Shown: positions 1 through 5,563, counted from the first letter of the stretch. The stretch: DNA of 7,448 bases from an uncultured Acidimicrobiia bacterium (GCA_905480055.1 CAJQOW010000283.1:1-7448), one strand, 5' to 3'. Program-made: numbers and translations. The notes: generated from the sequence alone by a model not told the origin.

Positions 1-25
1 ACTGGTTCGAGTCCAGTAGCGCCCA
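1..25 (+). tRNA. tRNA, 3' end only (T arm and acceptor 3' strand)
   Basis: The window opens inside a tRNA. A 5-bp T stem (ACTGG at 1-5, CCAGT at 13-17) encloses a 7-nt loop TTCGAGT with the expected TTC and conserved A. The acceptor 3' strand AGCGCCC (18-24) and a discriminator A (25) follow. The next bases are CGA, so CCA is not encoded and must be added after transcription, as is common in Actinobacteria. The 5' acceptor strand should read GGGCGCT, but it and the anticodon lie outside the window, so the amino acid cannot be assigned. The acceptor strand is also the left arm of the hairpin at 18-59. Confidence 0.85.
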
Positions 26-59
26 CGAAGGCAGGCGGAAGCCTGCCTTCGTGGGCGCT
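18..59 (+). terminator. Perfect 19-bp hairpin overlapping the tRNA acceptor strand
   Basis: Positions 18-36 pair without mismatch with 41-59 around a GGAA (GNRA-type) loop at 37-40; T17-G60 could add a wobble pair. The left arm begins with the tRNA acceptor strand AGCGCCC, and the right arm ends with GGGCGCT, the sequence predicted for the tRNA 5' acceptor strand. It could stop transcription after the tRNA or guide 3' trimming. No T tract follows (GGAAGCGC comes next), so it is not a classical intrinsic terminator. A smaller GGCCC/GGGCC hairpin lies just beyond (72-76 with 87-91). Function is inferred; the pairing is seen directly. Confidence 0.5.
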
Positions 60-223
60 GGAAGCGCTCCTGGCCCCGCTCCGCTCGGGCCGTTCATGCG
101 CCACGGAGGCTTGCCTTGCTGCGGCGAGGTGGTACTGCCCGTCGATGGCCTGGGCAGTATTGGCCTGAGCATTGTTCGTGCGCGCTGATGCGCTCCCGTC
201 TTCGCTCCATTTGGCCGAGTGGC
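60..223. other. Intergenic stretch between tRNA hairpin and gcdH stop
   Basis: I see no gene here. It holds three small inverted repeats: GGCCC/GGGCC (72-76/87-91), CCTTGC/GCGAGG with one wobble pair (114-119/124-129), and the 8-bp repeat annotated at 133-159. The tRNA and gcdH converge on it, so it probably carries 3' ends of both transcripts. Confidence 0.5.
133..159 (-). terminator. 8-bp inverted repeat downstream of gcdH
   Basis: TACTGCCC (133-140) pairs perfectly with GGGCAGTA (152-159) around an 11-nt loop. It lies about 65 nt past the gcdH stop on the minus strand. No T tract follows in that direction, so a terminator role is only possible; GC-rich Actinobacteria often use hairpins without U tracts. 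Confidence 0.3.
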
Positions 224-1432
224 TCAGGCGCTGCCGAAGGCGCTGTGGCCTGTGATTGCCTGGCCGAGGATCAGTTGGTGGATCTCGTTCGTGCCCTCAT
301 AGGTGAAAACACTCTCGAGGTTCATCATGTGCCTGATGGGTGGGTAGTCCAAGGTGATGCCATTCGCCCCCAGAATCGCCCTGGCCTCCCGGGCCACCCA
401 CATGGCTTCCCTCGTGTTGTCCATCTTCCCGAACGAGATCTGGGCAGGGGAGAGGCCTGACTGGTCCTTCATCCTTCCGAGGTGCATCGCAAGCAGATAA
501 CCCTTCTGTACCCGCACCATCATCTCGACGAGGCGTTGTTGGGTCAGCTGCAACTGTGCGAGCGGGCCACCGAACGCCTGTCGCTCCTGGGCGTACGTAA
601 GTGCTGTCTCGTAGCACGCCCGTGCCGCCCCGGTCACGCCCCACACAATCCCGAATCGAGCTTCGGACAGGCACGACAGTGGTCCGCGCATGGACGCCAC
701 GCCCGGGAGCACAGCATCTGCCGGAAGCCTGACATCATCGAGCACGAGCTCTGCAGTGTTCGACGCCCGGAGTGACATCTTTCCCTTCACCGGTGTCGCA
801 GCGAAGCCAGCAACGTCGGTGGGGATCACGAACCCCCGCACCGTGCCGTCGTCAGCGCGCGCCCACACCACGGCAACATCCGCGATGTTGCCATTGGTGA
901 TCCACATCTTCGTTCCATTGACGATCCAGTCACCGCCCGGATCTTGTCTCGCGCTTGTGCGCATGGCGGCAGCGTCAGAGCCAGCGTCCGGCTCGGTGAG
1001 GCCGAAACACCCGATGGCATCGCCAGCGGCCATCGCAGGAAGCCAGGCCGCCTTCTGCTCGTCTGACCCGTAGGCCCAGATCGGGAACATGGCAAGCGAC
1101 CCCTGCACGCTCATGAAGGAGCGGATACCAGAGTCTCCTGCCTCGAGCTCGCGAGCGGCAAGGCCATACTCGACGTTGCTGGTGCCCGCGGTCCCATACC
1201 CGTTGAGGTGCATTCCCATCAATCCCAGTGAGCCCATGTCCTTCGCAAGCGATGCCGGGATGGATCCCTGCTCATACCAGCCCGCAACGTTGGGGAGGAT
1301 CTCGTTGGTGACCCAGGCCCGCACGGTGTCCCGAATCATGCGTTCCTGATCAGACAGCGACTCGTCGAGGGCCAGAACATCGAGCGGGTCGATGCCAGGG
1401 CGGGGTGGGGGAGCGCTGTCCATGATGGGCAT
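224..1432 (-). CDS. gcdH: Glutaryl-CoA dehydrogenase (decarboxylating type)
   Basis: This FAD enzyme oxidises glutaryl-CoA to crotonyl-CoA plus CO2 in lysine, tryptophan and glutarate catabolism, passing electrons to ETF in the cytoplasm. The 402-residue product is full length for an acyl-CoA dehydrogenase. It matches glutaryl-CoA dehydrogenases closely: SFMSVQGSLAMFPI (105-118), CFGLTEPDAGSD (142-153), LRASNT (221-226) and FTYEGTNEIHQLILG (376-390). By recalled alignment with the human enzyme, the catalytic base is Glu379 (human E370), Tyr378 matches Y369, Arg104 matches R94 and Glu97 matches E87. Glu87 and Tyr369 equivalents are the residues kept in decarboxylating forms, so decarboxylation is predicted. 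No SD precedes either start. Met4 (ATG at 1421-1423) has TACGAT 7 nt upstream and would suit a leaderless start giving 399 residues. No partner ETF or CoA-transferase gene is in view. Confidence 0.93.
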   Translation of the reverse strand: MPIMDSAPPPRPGIDPLDVLALDESLSDQERMIRDTVRAWVTNEILPNVAGWYEQGSIPASLAKDMGSLGLMGMHLNGYGTAGTSNVEYGLAARELEAGDSGIRSFMSVQGSLAMFPIWAYGSDEQKAAWLPAMAAGDAIGCFGLTEPDAGSDAAAMRTSARQDPGGDWIVNGTKMWITNGNIADVAVVWARADDGTVRGFVIPTDVAGFAATPVKGKMSLRASNTAELVLDDVRLPADAVLPGVASMRGPLSCLSEARFGIVWGVTGAARACYETALTYAQERQAFGGPLAQLQLTQQRLVEMMVRVQKGYLLAMHLGRMKDQSGLSPAQISFGKMDNTREAMWVAREARAILGANGITLDYPPIRHMMNLESVFTYEGTNEIHQLILGQAITGHSAFGSA

Positions 1433-1459
1433 CGTACAGATGGCGCCCGCGCCAATCGA
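1431..1459 (-). promoter_or_regulatory. Candidate leaderless promoter for gcdH
   Basis: On the minus strand TACGAT (1436-1431) fits the actinobacterial -10 TAnnnT and lies 7 nt before the in-frame ATG of codon 4. A weak -35, TCGATT (3 of 6 to TTGACA), sits 17 nt upstream. An alternative promoter is GTGACA (1523-1518) with GTAAAT (1500-1495), 17-nt spacing. Neither is strong. Confidence 0.3.
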
Positions 1460-1532
1460 CCGGAACGGCGGTGCCGGATGCCGGCGCTACCAGCATTTAC
1501 CTCAAGCGACCATGAACTGTCACCGATTCACT

Positions 1533-1566
1533 ACCCATAGTGGTCACAATGGGTCAGCCGACCCAT
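1533..1566. repeat. Three ACCCAT/ATGGGT copies, alternative hairpins, upstream of pilin gene
   Basis: ACCCAT occurs at 1533-1538 and 1561-1566 with its complement ATGGGT at 1549-1554. The two direct copies are 28 bp apart and extend to ACCCATAGTGG and ACCCATAGGTGG. The middle copy can pair with the right one (7 bp, 1549-1555/1560-1566, AGCC loop) or with the left one (6 bp, 10-nt loop), but not both. It ends 11 nt before the pilin SD in the divergent gcdH-pilin gap, so it could be an operator or a 5'-leader structure. Function is inferred. Confidence 0.4.
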
Positions 1567-1589
1567 AGGTGGAACCAAGGAAGATTCGT

Positions 1590-1820
1590 ATGATCGCAAC
1601 TATGAAAGATCAAGCCTCAACTCTCCCAACACGCGTGTTTGCCGCCTTCCAAGCTTTCACTGCTCAGGAGCGGGGTGCGAGCATGGTGGAATACGCCTTC
1701 CTCGTTGCCTTGATCGCCATGGCCGCATTCGCTGCAGTCGCCTTGATGGGTACTGCGCTTGGCGATGAGTACGACACCATCTCCCGCAGCGTCCAGGAAG
1801 CCGGCAACGGCGGAGGCTGA
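1590..1820 (+). CDS. Flp-type (type IVb) prepilin
   Basis: This is a small pilin subunit of the Flp/Tad type. The 76-residue product has a 29-residue leader ending in ERG, then the class IVb processing site G/ASMVEY: cleavage after Gly29, with Glu at +5 and Tyr at +6. One hydrophobic helix follows (about residues 35-56: FLVALIAMAAFAAVALMG) and then a short polar tail, giving a mature pilin of about 47 residues. The ATG at 1590 is chosen because AAGGAAG (1577-1583) is well spaced as an SD; a GTG at 1569 would add 7 residues but overlaps that SD. The leader is long for Flp pilins. No prepilin peptidase, TadA ATPase or TadB/C/E genes are in the window, so assembly machinery must be elsewhere, or the pilin is an orphan. 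Confidence 0.85.
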   Translation: MIATMKDQASTLPTRVFAAFQAFTAQERGASMVEYAFLVALIAMAAFAAVALMGTALGDEYDTISRSVQEAGNGGG

Positions 1821-1835
1821 GGCCAGATCGTCTGA

Positions 1836-2069
1836 TTACTCGGGCTGTGCGTCCGGGTCCTCGAGGGTAGAGAGCGCGTCTTTGGCGCGCTCGGCGTCTT
1901 CGGATCGCACGATGACCCGAGCTCCGGACAGGCCGGTCATGGACGGGAACGCACCGCCAGCGTTGTCTGTGGCAATGCTGGCGTCGATGCCAACGGATTC
2001 GAGGTGCGCCACGGCGATCTCGGCGCTGAACACTGTCTGATACGAAGCGATCTCGGTTACGTCATGCAT
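1836..2069 (-). CDS. DUF2007 family small protein
   Basis: This 77-residue protein fits the DUF2007 family (described as putative prokaryotic signal-transducing protein; biochemical role unknown). The pattern is visible throughout: an initial strand (IASYQTVFSAE, 7-17), a helix leading to LESVGIDASI (23-32), the DNAGGAFPSM loop (35-44), GARVIVRSED (49-58), a closing helix (about 59-70) and an acidic tail. There is no signal peptide or membrane segment. The reading frame stays open upstream to 2285, but the family begins near MHDVTEI, and the longer version would overlap the divergent acetyltransferase gene. No SD is seen; TGCCATCAT, an extended -10-like sequence, ends 6 nt before the ATG. It converges with the pilin gene with a 15-nt gap. 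Confidence 0.8.
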   Translation of the reverse strand: MHDVTEIASYQTVFSAEIAVAHLESVGIDASIATDNAGGAFPSMTGLSGARVIVRSEDAERAKDALSTLEDPDAQPE

Positions 2070-2195
2070 GGTCACATGATGGCACACCGTTCCGTGTTCG
2101 GATGCGGTGATCGGGATCACGTGCGGGTACCTTTCAGGGATGTCCACCGAACCTGCCACGAACGTGCCGCCTGCTGCCCTGCGCTTGGGCGCTGC

Positions 2196-2213
2196 CGGAC
2201 GGGCTCGGACGGG
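2196..2213. repeat. Two CGGACGGG repeats spaced by one helical turn
   Basis: CGGACGGG occurs at 2196-2203 and again at 2206-2213, a 10-bp period, just before the acetyltransferase start. The spacing would place both copies on the same DNA face, so a regulator site is possible, but two short GC-rich copies could arise by chance. Further upstream TACCTT (2128-2133) fits a -10 hexamer, with no convincing -35. Confidence 0.2.
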
Positions 2214-2224
2214 GAACCCCTGAC

Positions 2225-2788
2225 ATGGAATCGGACGCACACCTCTCTCCCATGGTGCCCACGGCGCCGCCCGGGAACTACCCACGGTCGGCGGAGCAGT
2301 GGGTGAAGCTCGACAGTGGCGAGCGGATCTTCCTTCGACCGGTCATCCCCGAGGACGTGGAGAGGATTGCCCATGCGTTCGAGGTAGCTGACGTCGAGAG
2401 CATTCGTCGCCGCTTCTTCACCGCTGCGCCTCCGTCCGACAGGCAGCACCTCGAGTACCTCGCAAACGTCGACTACGTGGCCAGGTACGCCCTGCTCGCA
2501 TGCGATGAGCACGGAAACTCGGTGGGCATCGGACGCTACGAGCGCACCGGTGAATCAGCTGCGGAAGTGGCCATCGTCGTCGAGGCATCGTGGCGGACGA
2601 AGCACGTCGGGTCGATCCTGCTCACAGCGTTGGAGCCCGTTGCGCTTCACAACGGCATCACCGAGCTCGTCGCTGTATTCATGCCTGAGAATCTCCCGGT
2701 CGACAGGCTCCTTGCCAGCCTCGGATATGGCGATCGACACATCGAAGACGGGATCGTGAGGGTCACCAAGGCGCTTGGTGACCAGTGA
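2225..2788 (+). CDS. GNAT-family N-acetyltransferase (Pat-like domain)
   Basis: This is a 187-residue single-domain GNAT that probably transfers an acetyl group from acetyl-CoA to an amine or a protein lysine; the substrate is unknown. After about 25 polar residues come IFLRPVIPEDVERIAHAF (35-52), NVDYVARYALLA (81-92), AEVAIVVEASWR (113-124) and MPENLPVDRLLASLGYG (153-169). The order resembles the GNAT module of bacterial protein acetyltransferases of the Pat type. Glu114 is the likely general base. The CoA-binding P-loop, usually Q/R-x-x-G-x-G, reads R124-T-K-H-V-G129, with His127 replacing the first Gly. There is no cNMP-binding or acyl-CoA synthetase domain. Only GGGG (2211-2214) could act as an SD. 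It is first of the cluster with the NIF3 gene, 18 nt away. Confidence 0.85.
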   Translation: MESDAHLSPMVPTAPPGNYPRSAEQWVKLDSGERIFLRPVIPEDVERIAHAFEVADVESIRRRFFTAAPPSDRQHLEYLANVDYVARYALLACDEHGNSVGIGRYERTGESAAEVAIVVEASWRTKHVGSILLTALEPVALHNGITELVAVFMPENLPVDRLLASLGYGDRHIEDGIVRVTKALGDQ

Positions 2789-2806
2789 TGGGCCACAGGT
2801 AGCATC

Positions 2807-3586
2807 GTGTTCATGCACGTTGCCGACCTCGTTGAACGCCTCGATTCGCAATTCCCCTTCGCAAGCGCAGCGCAATGGGATGTGGTCGGTCTCCAGATCG
2901 GATGGCCCGACGCTGAGCTCGGTCGTGTTGGAGTCTGCCACGAGGTCACCGACGCCGTCGTGGATGGATGCATCCAACAGACCATCACGACACTCGTGTC
3001 CTATCACCCGCTGCTCTTCTCACCGACCACGGAATTGGTCAGTGGCCCGACACCCGCAGGTCGAGCACTCCGGCTTGCCCGACACGGCATCTCGCTCGTC
3101 GTGGTCCACACTGCCTATGACACGGCAACCCCCGGCACGGGCGATGCGCTGCTCCAAACCCTCGGCCTCGGTTCGGGGGCGACGCGTCGATGGGCTGTCG
3201 AAGACGGCGATGGTGAATGCGCCCCCGGGCGTCTCGTAGAACTCGCGACCCCAATGACCGGCGCCGATCTCGCTTCGCTCGTAGCAGCAAGGCTGGACAC
3301 TTCCGTACGGTCGACTGGTGGCGACGACACCGTAAGCACCATCGCAGTTCTTCCCGGCTCTGGAGGATCCCACGCCATGGAAGCTGCAACGATCGCGGAC
3401 GCCTTCATCACGGGTGATGTGAGCCACCACACCGCTGCGGCTGCAAAGGCCCACGGTCTCGTGATCATCGACGCCGGGCACACCGCCACAGAACGCCCAG
3501 GTATCGCAGCGCTGTACGCTTCAGTGAGTGAAGAGGTGGACGAGGCAATCCATCTCAGCGACGACCCGACCCCTTGGGAGGCATGA
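2807..3586 (+). CDS. NIF3/DUF34 family dinuclear-metal protein
   Basis: This protein belongs to the NIF3 (YbgI/DUF34) family: hexameric proteins with a two-metal centre, often labelled GTP cyclohydrolase 1 type 2, true function unsettled. The 259 residues match the short bacterial form without the inserted PII-like domain. Motifs are QWDVVGLQIG (23-32), VSYHPLLFSP (64-73), VVHTAYDTA (99-107), ITGDVSHH (201-208) and DAGHTATE (222-229). The likely metal ligands His67, His101, Asp105, His225 and Glu229 are present. Tyr66 stands where most bacterial members have the first His of an HH pair; as I recall, eukaryotic NIF3 proteins also have YH. GTG at 2807 is chosen because AGGT (2797-2800) lies 6 nt before it; ATG at 2813 is the alternative. 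It abuts the zinc-ribbon gene, as in Mycobacterium. Confidence 0.9.
   Translation: MFMHVADLVERLDSQFPFASAAQWDVVGLQIGWPDAELGRVGVCHEVTDAVVDGCIQQTITTLVSYHPLLFSPTTELVSGPTPAGRALRLARHGISLVVVHTAYDTATPGTGDALLQTLGLGSGATRRWAVEDGDGECAPGRLVELATPMTGADLASLVAARLDTSVRSTGGDDTVSTIAVLPGSGGSHAMEAATIADAFITGDVSHHTAAAAKAHGLVIIDAGHTATERPGIAALYASVSEEVDEAIHLSDDPTPWEA
3576..3581 (+). promoter_or_regulatory. Shine-Dalgarno that decides the TTG start at 3588
   Basis: GGGAGG lies inside the last codons of the NIF3 gene, 6 nt before TTG 3588. The ATG at 3583, which overlaps the NIF3 stop, is out of frame with the zinc-ribbon protein and only 1 nt from the SD, so it is a decoy. This site implies translational coupling of the two genes. 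Confidence 0.75.
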
Positions 3587-3587
3587 G

Positions 3588-4298
3588 TTGGACCAGCTCA
3601 AGAGCACGGCAGACCTGCTCGATCTGCATGAGATCGATCTCCAGATCGACAAGCTGCTCGACGAGCGCAACTCGCTTCCAGAGCTCGACGAGTACAAGAA
3701 GGTCCACGCCGAGGTCGATCGCCTTGCTGCCGAGCTCGTAGAGGCTCGCGACGCGCTCAAGACCGCCGAACTCGGGCTTGACAAGACCACCGGTGAGCTC
3801 GAGATCGCGGCAGAGAAAGCGGCTTCCGAACAGAACAGGCTGTATGCAGGCGGAATCTCAGCCAGAGATGCCGATTATCTGCGACGCGAAGTCGAGATGC
3901 TCTATGCCAAGGTTTCTCGCTACGAGGACGATGTACTCGAATTCATGGAGCAGAAGGAAACGACCGAGGCGCTCGTCGCCAAGCTCGAAGCTGACGTCGC
4001 CACGACCACTGCGGAAAAGGATCGCCTCACGGGTGTAATCCAGGAACGTTGGCGGGTGATCGACAAAGAGCTTGCGATCAAGGAAGAGCGCAAGGAAACC
4101 GCAATAGCGCTCGTCGATGAATACCTGCTGGACGTGTATGACGACCTGCGCCAGCGCAAGGAGGGCCGCATCGTCGGCCGTCTCGCAGACGGCGTGTGCG
4201 GCTCGTGCCACCTGACCCTGTCGGCTGCCGAGGTCTCCATGGCAGCCAAGGAGGATCCAGCCCGCTGTATCCACTGCCGGGCGATCCTCGTCGTCTGA
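3588..4298 (+). CDS. C4 zinc-ribbon, coiled-coil protein (Rv2229c/CT398-like)
   Basis: This 236-residue cytoplasmic protein is mostly long alpha-helical hairpin with a C-terminal zinc ribbon. Heptad-like, charged sequence rich in Glu, Lys, Leu and Ala runs from about residue 5 to 190. A break at GGISARDADYLRREVE (88-103) is the conserved turn region of this family. The zinc ribbon has Cys204-x2-Cys207 (CGSC) and Cys227-x2-Cys230 (CIHC). Members are thought to be adaptor or nucleic-acid-associated proteins, but the role is not established. The TTG start gives a product starting LDQLKSTADLLDLHEID and about the length of the mycobacterial homologue. An in-frame ATG at 3528 lies deep inside the NIF3 gene and would add 20 non-family residues. 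It begins 1 nt after the NIF3 stop, so the two are surely co-expressed. Confidence 0.9.
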   Translation: MDQLKSTADLLDLHEIDLQIDKLLDERNSLPELDEYKKVHAEVDRLAAELVEARDALKTAELGLDKTTGELEIAAEKAASEQNRLYAGGISARDADYLRREVEMLYAKVSRYEDDVLEFMEQKETTEALVAKLEADVATTTAEKDRLTGVIQERWRVIDKELAIKEERKETAIALVDEYLLDVYDDLRQRKEGRIVGRLADGVCGSCHLTLSAAEVSMAAKEDPARCIHCRAILVV

Positions 4299-4301
4299 AT
4301 C

Positions 4302-4835
4302 GTGCTGTTCTGGCATGTCGGGGCGACCACGGCGTTCATTCGCTATGCGTTCCGTGATCCGCTCATGGACCTCAGGTTCCTCGCTGTTGGTGCAATCCTC
4401 GCCGACCTGATCGACCTCCCCATCGGCATCCTGATGTGGGACACCTGGGGGTCGGTTCGCCTCGCCGCACACTCGCTGGTGTTTGCAGCTGGGGTAATGG
4501 TCGGCGTCTTGGTTCTCACGAGGCGCGGCCAGACCAGGAAACGGTGGATGCTCCTGGCGGTGGGCGTATTGGCCCATCTTGCGTTCGATGCGATGTGGCA
4601 AGACCCAGAGACCCTCTGGTGGCCCTTCCTTGGCTGGGACTTCACCACGTCTGGATTCGCCACCTACGGGGAGTACGTGGCGAACCTCATCACCGACCCC
4701 AGGCTCTGGATCAGCGAGATCGCCGGGGCAATCTATCTGATCCTGCTGTGGCGCAGGTCCGACCTGTCGTCTGCCGAGGCCAGGCAGACACTCAGGACAT
4801 CAGGAACCGTCTCCGCCCCCATCGGGCGCGACTGA
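4302..4835 (+). CDS. YdjM/DUF457-like membrane-bound metal-dependent hydrolase
   Basis: The 177-residue product resembles the YdjM (LexA-binding, membrane-associated putative hydrolase) family. Signature positions are His5, GAILADLIDLP (30-40, with Asp35 and Asp38), AHSL (56-59, His57), AHLAFDAMWQDP (91-102, His92 and Asp96) and WWPF (106-109). These His and Asp residues likely bind metal at the membrane face. Hydrophobic segments lie near 26-45, 55-73, 83-97 and 136-150. The substrate is unknown. Start GTG 4302 is chosen because the conserved His5 lies just after it and the next in-frame Met is residue 22; no clear SD is seen. It begins 3 nt after the zinc-ribbon stop, so it is likely translated by coupling. 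Its last 36 bp overlap the opposite-strand TSUP gene. Confidence 0.75.
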   Translation: MLFWHVGATTAFIRYAFRDPLMDLRFLAVGAILADLIDLPIGILMWDTWGSVRLAAHSLVFAAGVMVGVLVLTRRGQTRKRWMLLAVGVLAHLAFDAMWQDPETLWWPFLGWDFTTSGFATYGEYVANLITDPRLWISEIAGAIYLILLWRRSDLSSAEARQTLRTSGTVSAPIGRD

Positions 4836-5207
4836 GGCCCGCTGGAGATTGATCGCCTTGTACAGCATGCGGATGGCGAGGATGACCAGCACGATGGCGA
4901 AGACCTTGCGCAGCACCTCCTCGTCGAGTTGATACGCAAAAGCCGAGCCAGCAAGCGCACCGATGATGCCTGCCGCGCCGGCCACGAGCGCGACCTTCCA
5001 CACCACACGACCGGCCCTTGCGTGTCCGATGGTCGCAACGATTGCCGTTGGGACGATGATCGCAAGGCTGGTTCCCTGTGCCTCGAGCTGCGGGAAGGCG
5101 AAGAAGGACACCAGTGCGGGAACAAAGATGATGCCGCCTCCCACCCCGAGCGTTGCTGCGAGGGACCCGGCGAAGAGTCCGAGCGCCAGGAGGCCGATGA
5201 TCTCCAT
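4800..5207 (-). CDS. Half-length TSUP (TauE/SafE) membrane protein, second of pair
   Basis: This is a 135-residue inner-membrane protein of the TSUP (TauE/SafE) family, whose members export sulfite, sulfonates or other small anions. Full members have about 250 residues and 8 helices in two similar halves; this has one half, about 4 helices. The motif G14-x6-LGVGGGIIFVP (20-30) is followed by GTSLAIIVPTA (45-55), then GRVVW (66-70), IIGALAGSAFAYQL (81-94) and a last helix (about 102-116) ending in RMLYKA. A short Gly- and Asp-rich tail follows. The ATG at 5207-5205 shares its A with the TAA of the upstream half (TAATG), so re-initiation coupling is expected. An ORF extension to 5306 would lie inside that gene. 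Its last 36 bp overlap the YdjM-like gene. Substrate is unknown. Confidence 0.85.
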   Translation of the reverse strand: MEIIGLLALGLFAGSLAATLGVGGGIIFVPALVSFFAFPQLEAQGTSLAIIVPTAIVATIGHARAGRVVWKVALVAGAAGIIGALAGSAFAYQLDEEVLRKVFAIVLVILAIRMLYKAINLQRASVAPDGGGDGS

Positions 5208-5563
5208 TAGATCCACATTCTCACCGCCGAAACGAAGAGGACGAGTGAGAACACGCCTGCGAGGACGTGTTCCGGAATGCGATTCTGATACTTGGCCCCC
5301 AACCATGCGCCGGTTCCGGACCCAATGAAGACAACCACCGCAACCAGCCAGTCAACGTTCCCATTGATCCCGAAGGCGATCACGGCTGCGGTCGCGGACA
5401 TCACGATGGTGACCACCGAGGTGGCCGCTGCCGAATACTGGCTGAGGCCGACGAGGAGGACCAGGCCCGGTACCACGATCACGCCGCCACCGATGCCGAG
5501 CAGGCCGGATGCAAAGCCCGCAATCACACCCACGAGGAGCGCTTTGACCCACGAGAAACCCAT
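5207..5563 (-). CDS. Half-length TSUP (TauE/SafE) membrane protein, first of pair
   Basis: This 118-residue protein is the other TSUP half. GFASGLLGIGGGVIVVP (16-32) is the family glycine-rich motif. It is followed by AAATSVVTIVMSATAAV (45-61), NVDWLVAVVVF (69-79), GSGTGAWLGAKY (81-92) and a final helix (about 100-115) ending RMWI. About 4 membrane helices are visible and no soluble domain. It most likely pairs with the protein encoded just downstream to form a complete 8-helix carrier, though homodimers are possible. The start ATG at 5563 has no SD, but TAGCGT (5576-5571) ends 7 nt upstream, consistent with a leaderless message. The neighbouring genes give no hint of substrate. Confidence 0.85.
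   Translation of the reverse strand: MGFSWVKALLVGVIAGFASGLLGIGGGVIVVPGLVLLVGLSQYSAAATSVVTIVMSATAAVIAFGINGNVDWLVAVVVFIGSGTGAWLGAKYQNRIPEHVLAGVFSLVLFVSAVRMWI

Noticed and set aside
213..228. GGCCGAGTGGCTCAGG resembles the D-arm region of a tRNA-Ser or tRNA-Leu.
   Set aside because: No anticodon arm, variable arm, T arm or acceptor pairing follows, and the segment overlaps the 3' end of gcdH. Chance similarity.
2070..2285. N-terminal extension of the DUF2007 frame to a start at 2285.
   Set aside because: The extra 72 residues are Arg/Pro/Ala-rich with no family match and overlap the start of the divergent acetyltransferase gene.
4290..4310. Possible RNase P RNA or RNase H gene after the zinc-ribbon gene, as near the mycobacterial NIF3 locus.
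   Set aside because: Only 3 nt separate the zinc-ribbon gene from the next coding gene, and no RNase P RNA core sequence is seen nearby.
3858..4601. Long open frame of 247 codons on the minus strand.
   Set aside because: It lies opposite the zinc-ribbon and YdjM-like genes and has shadow-like composition with no recognisable motif.
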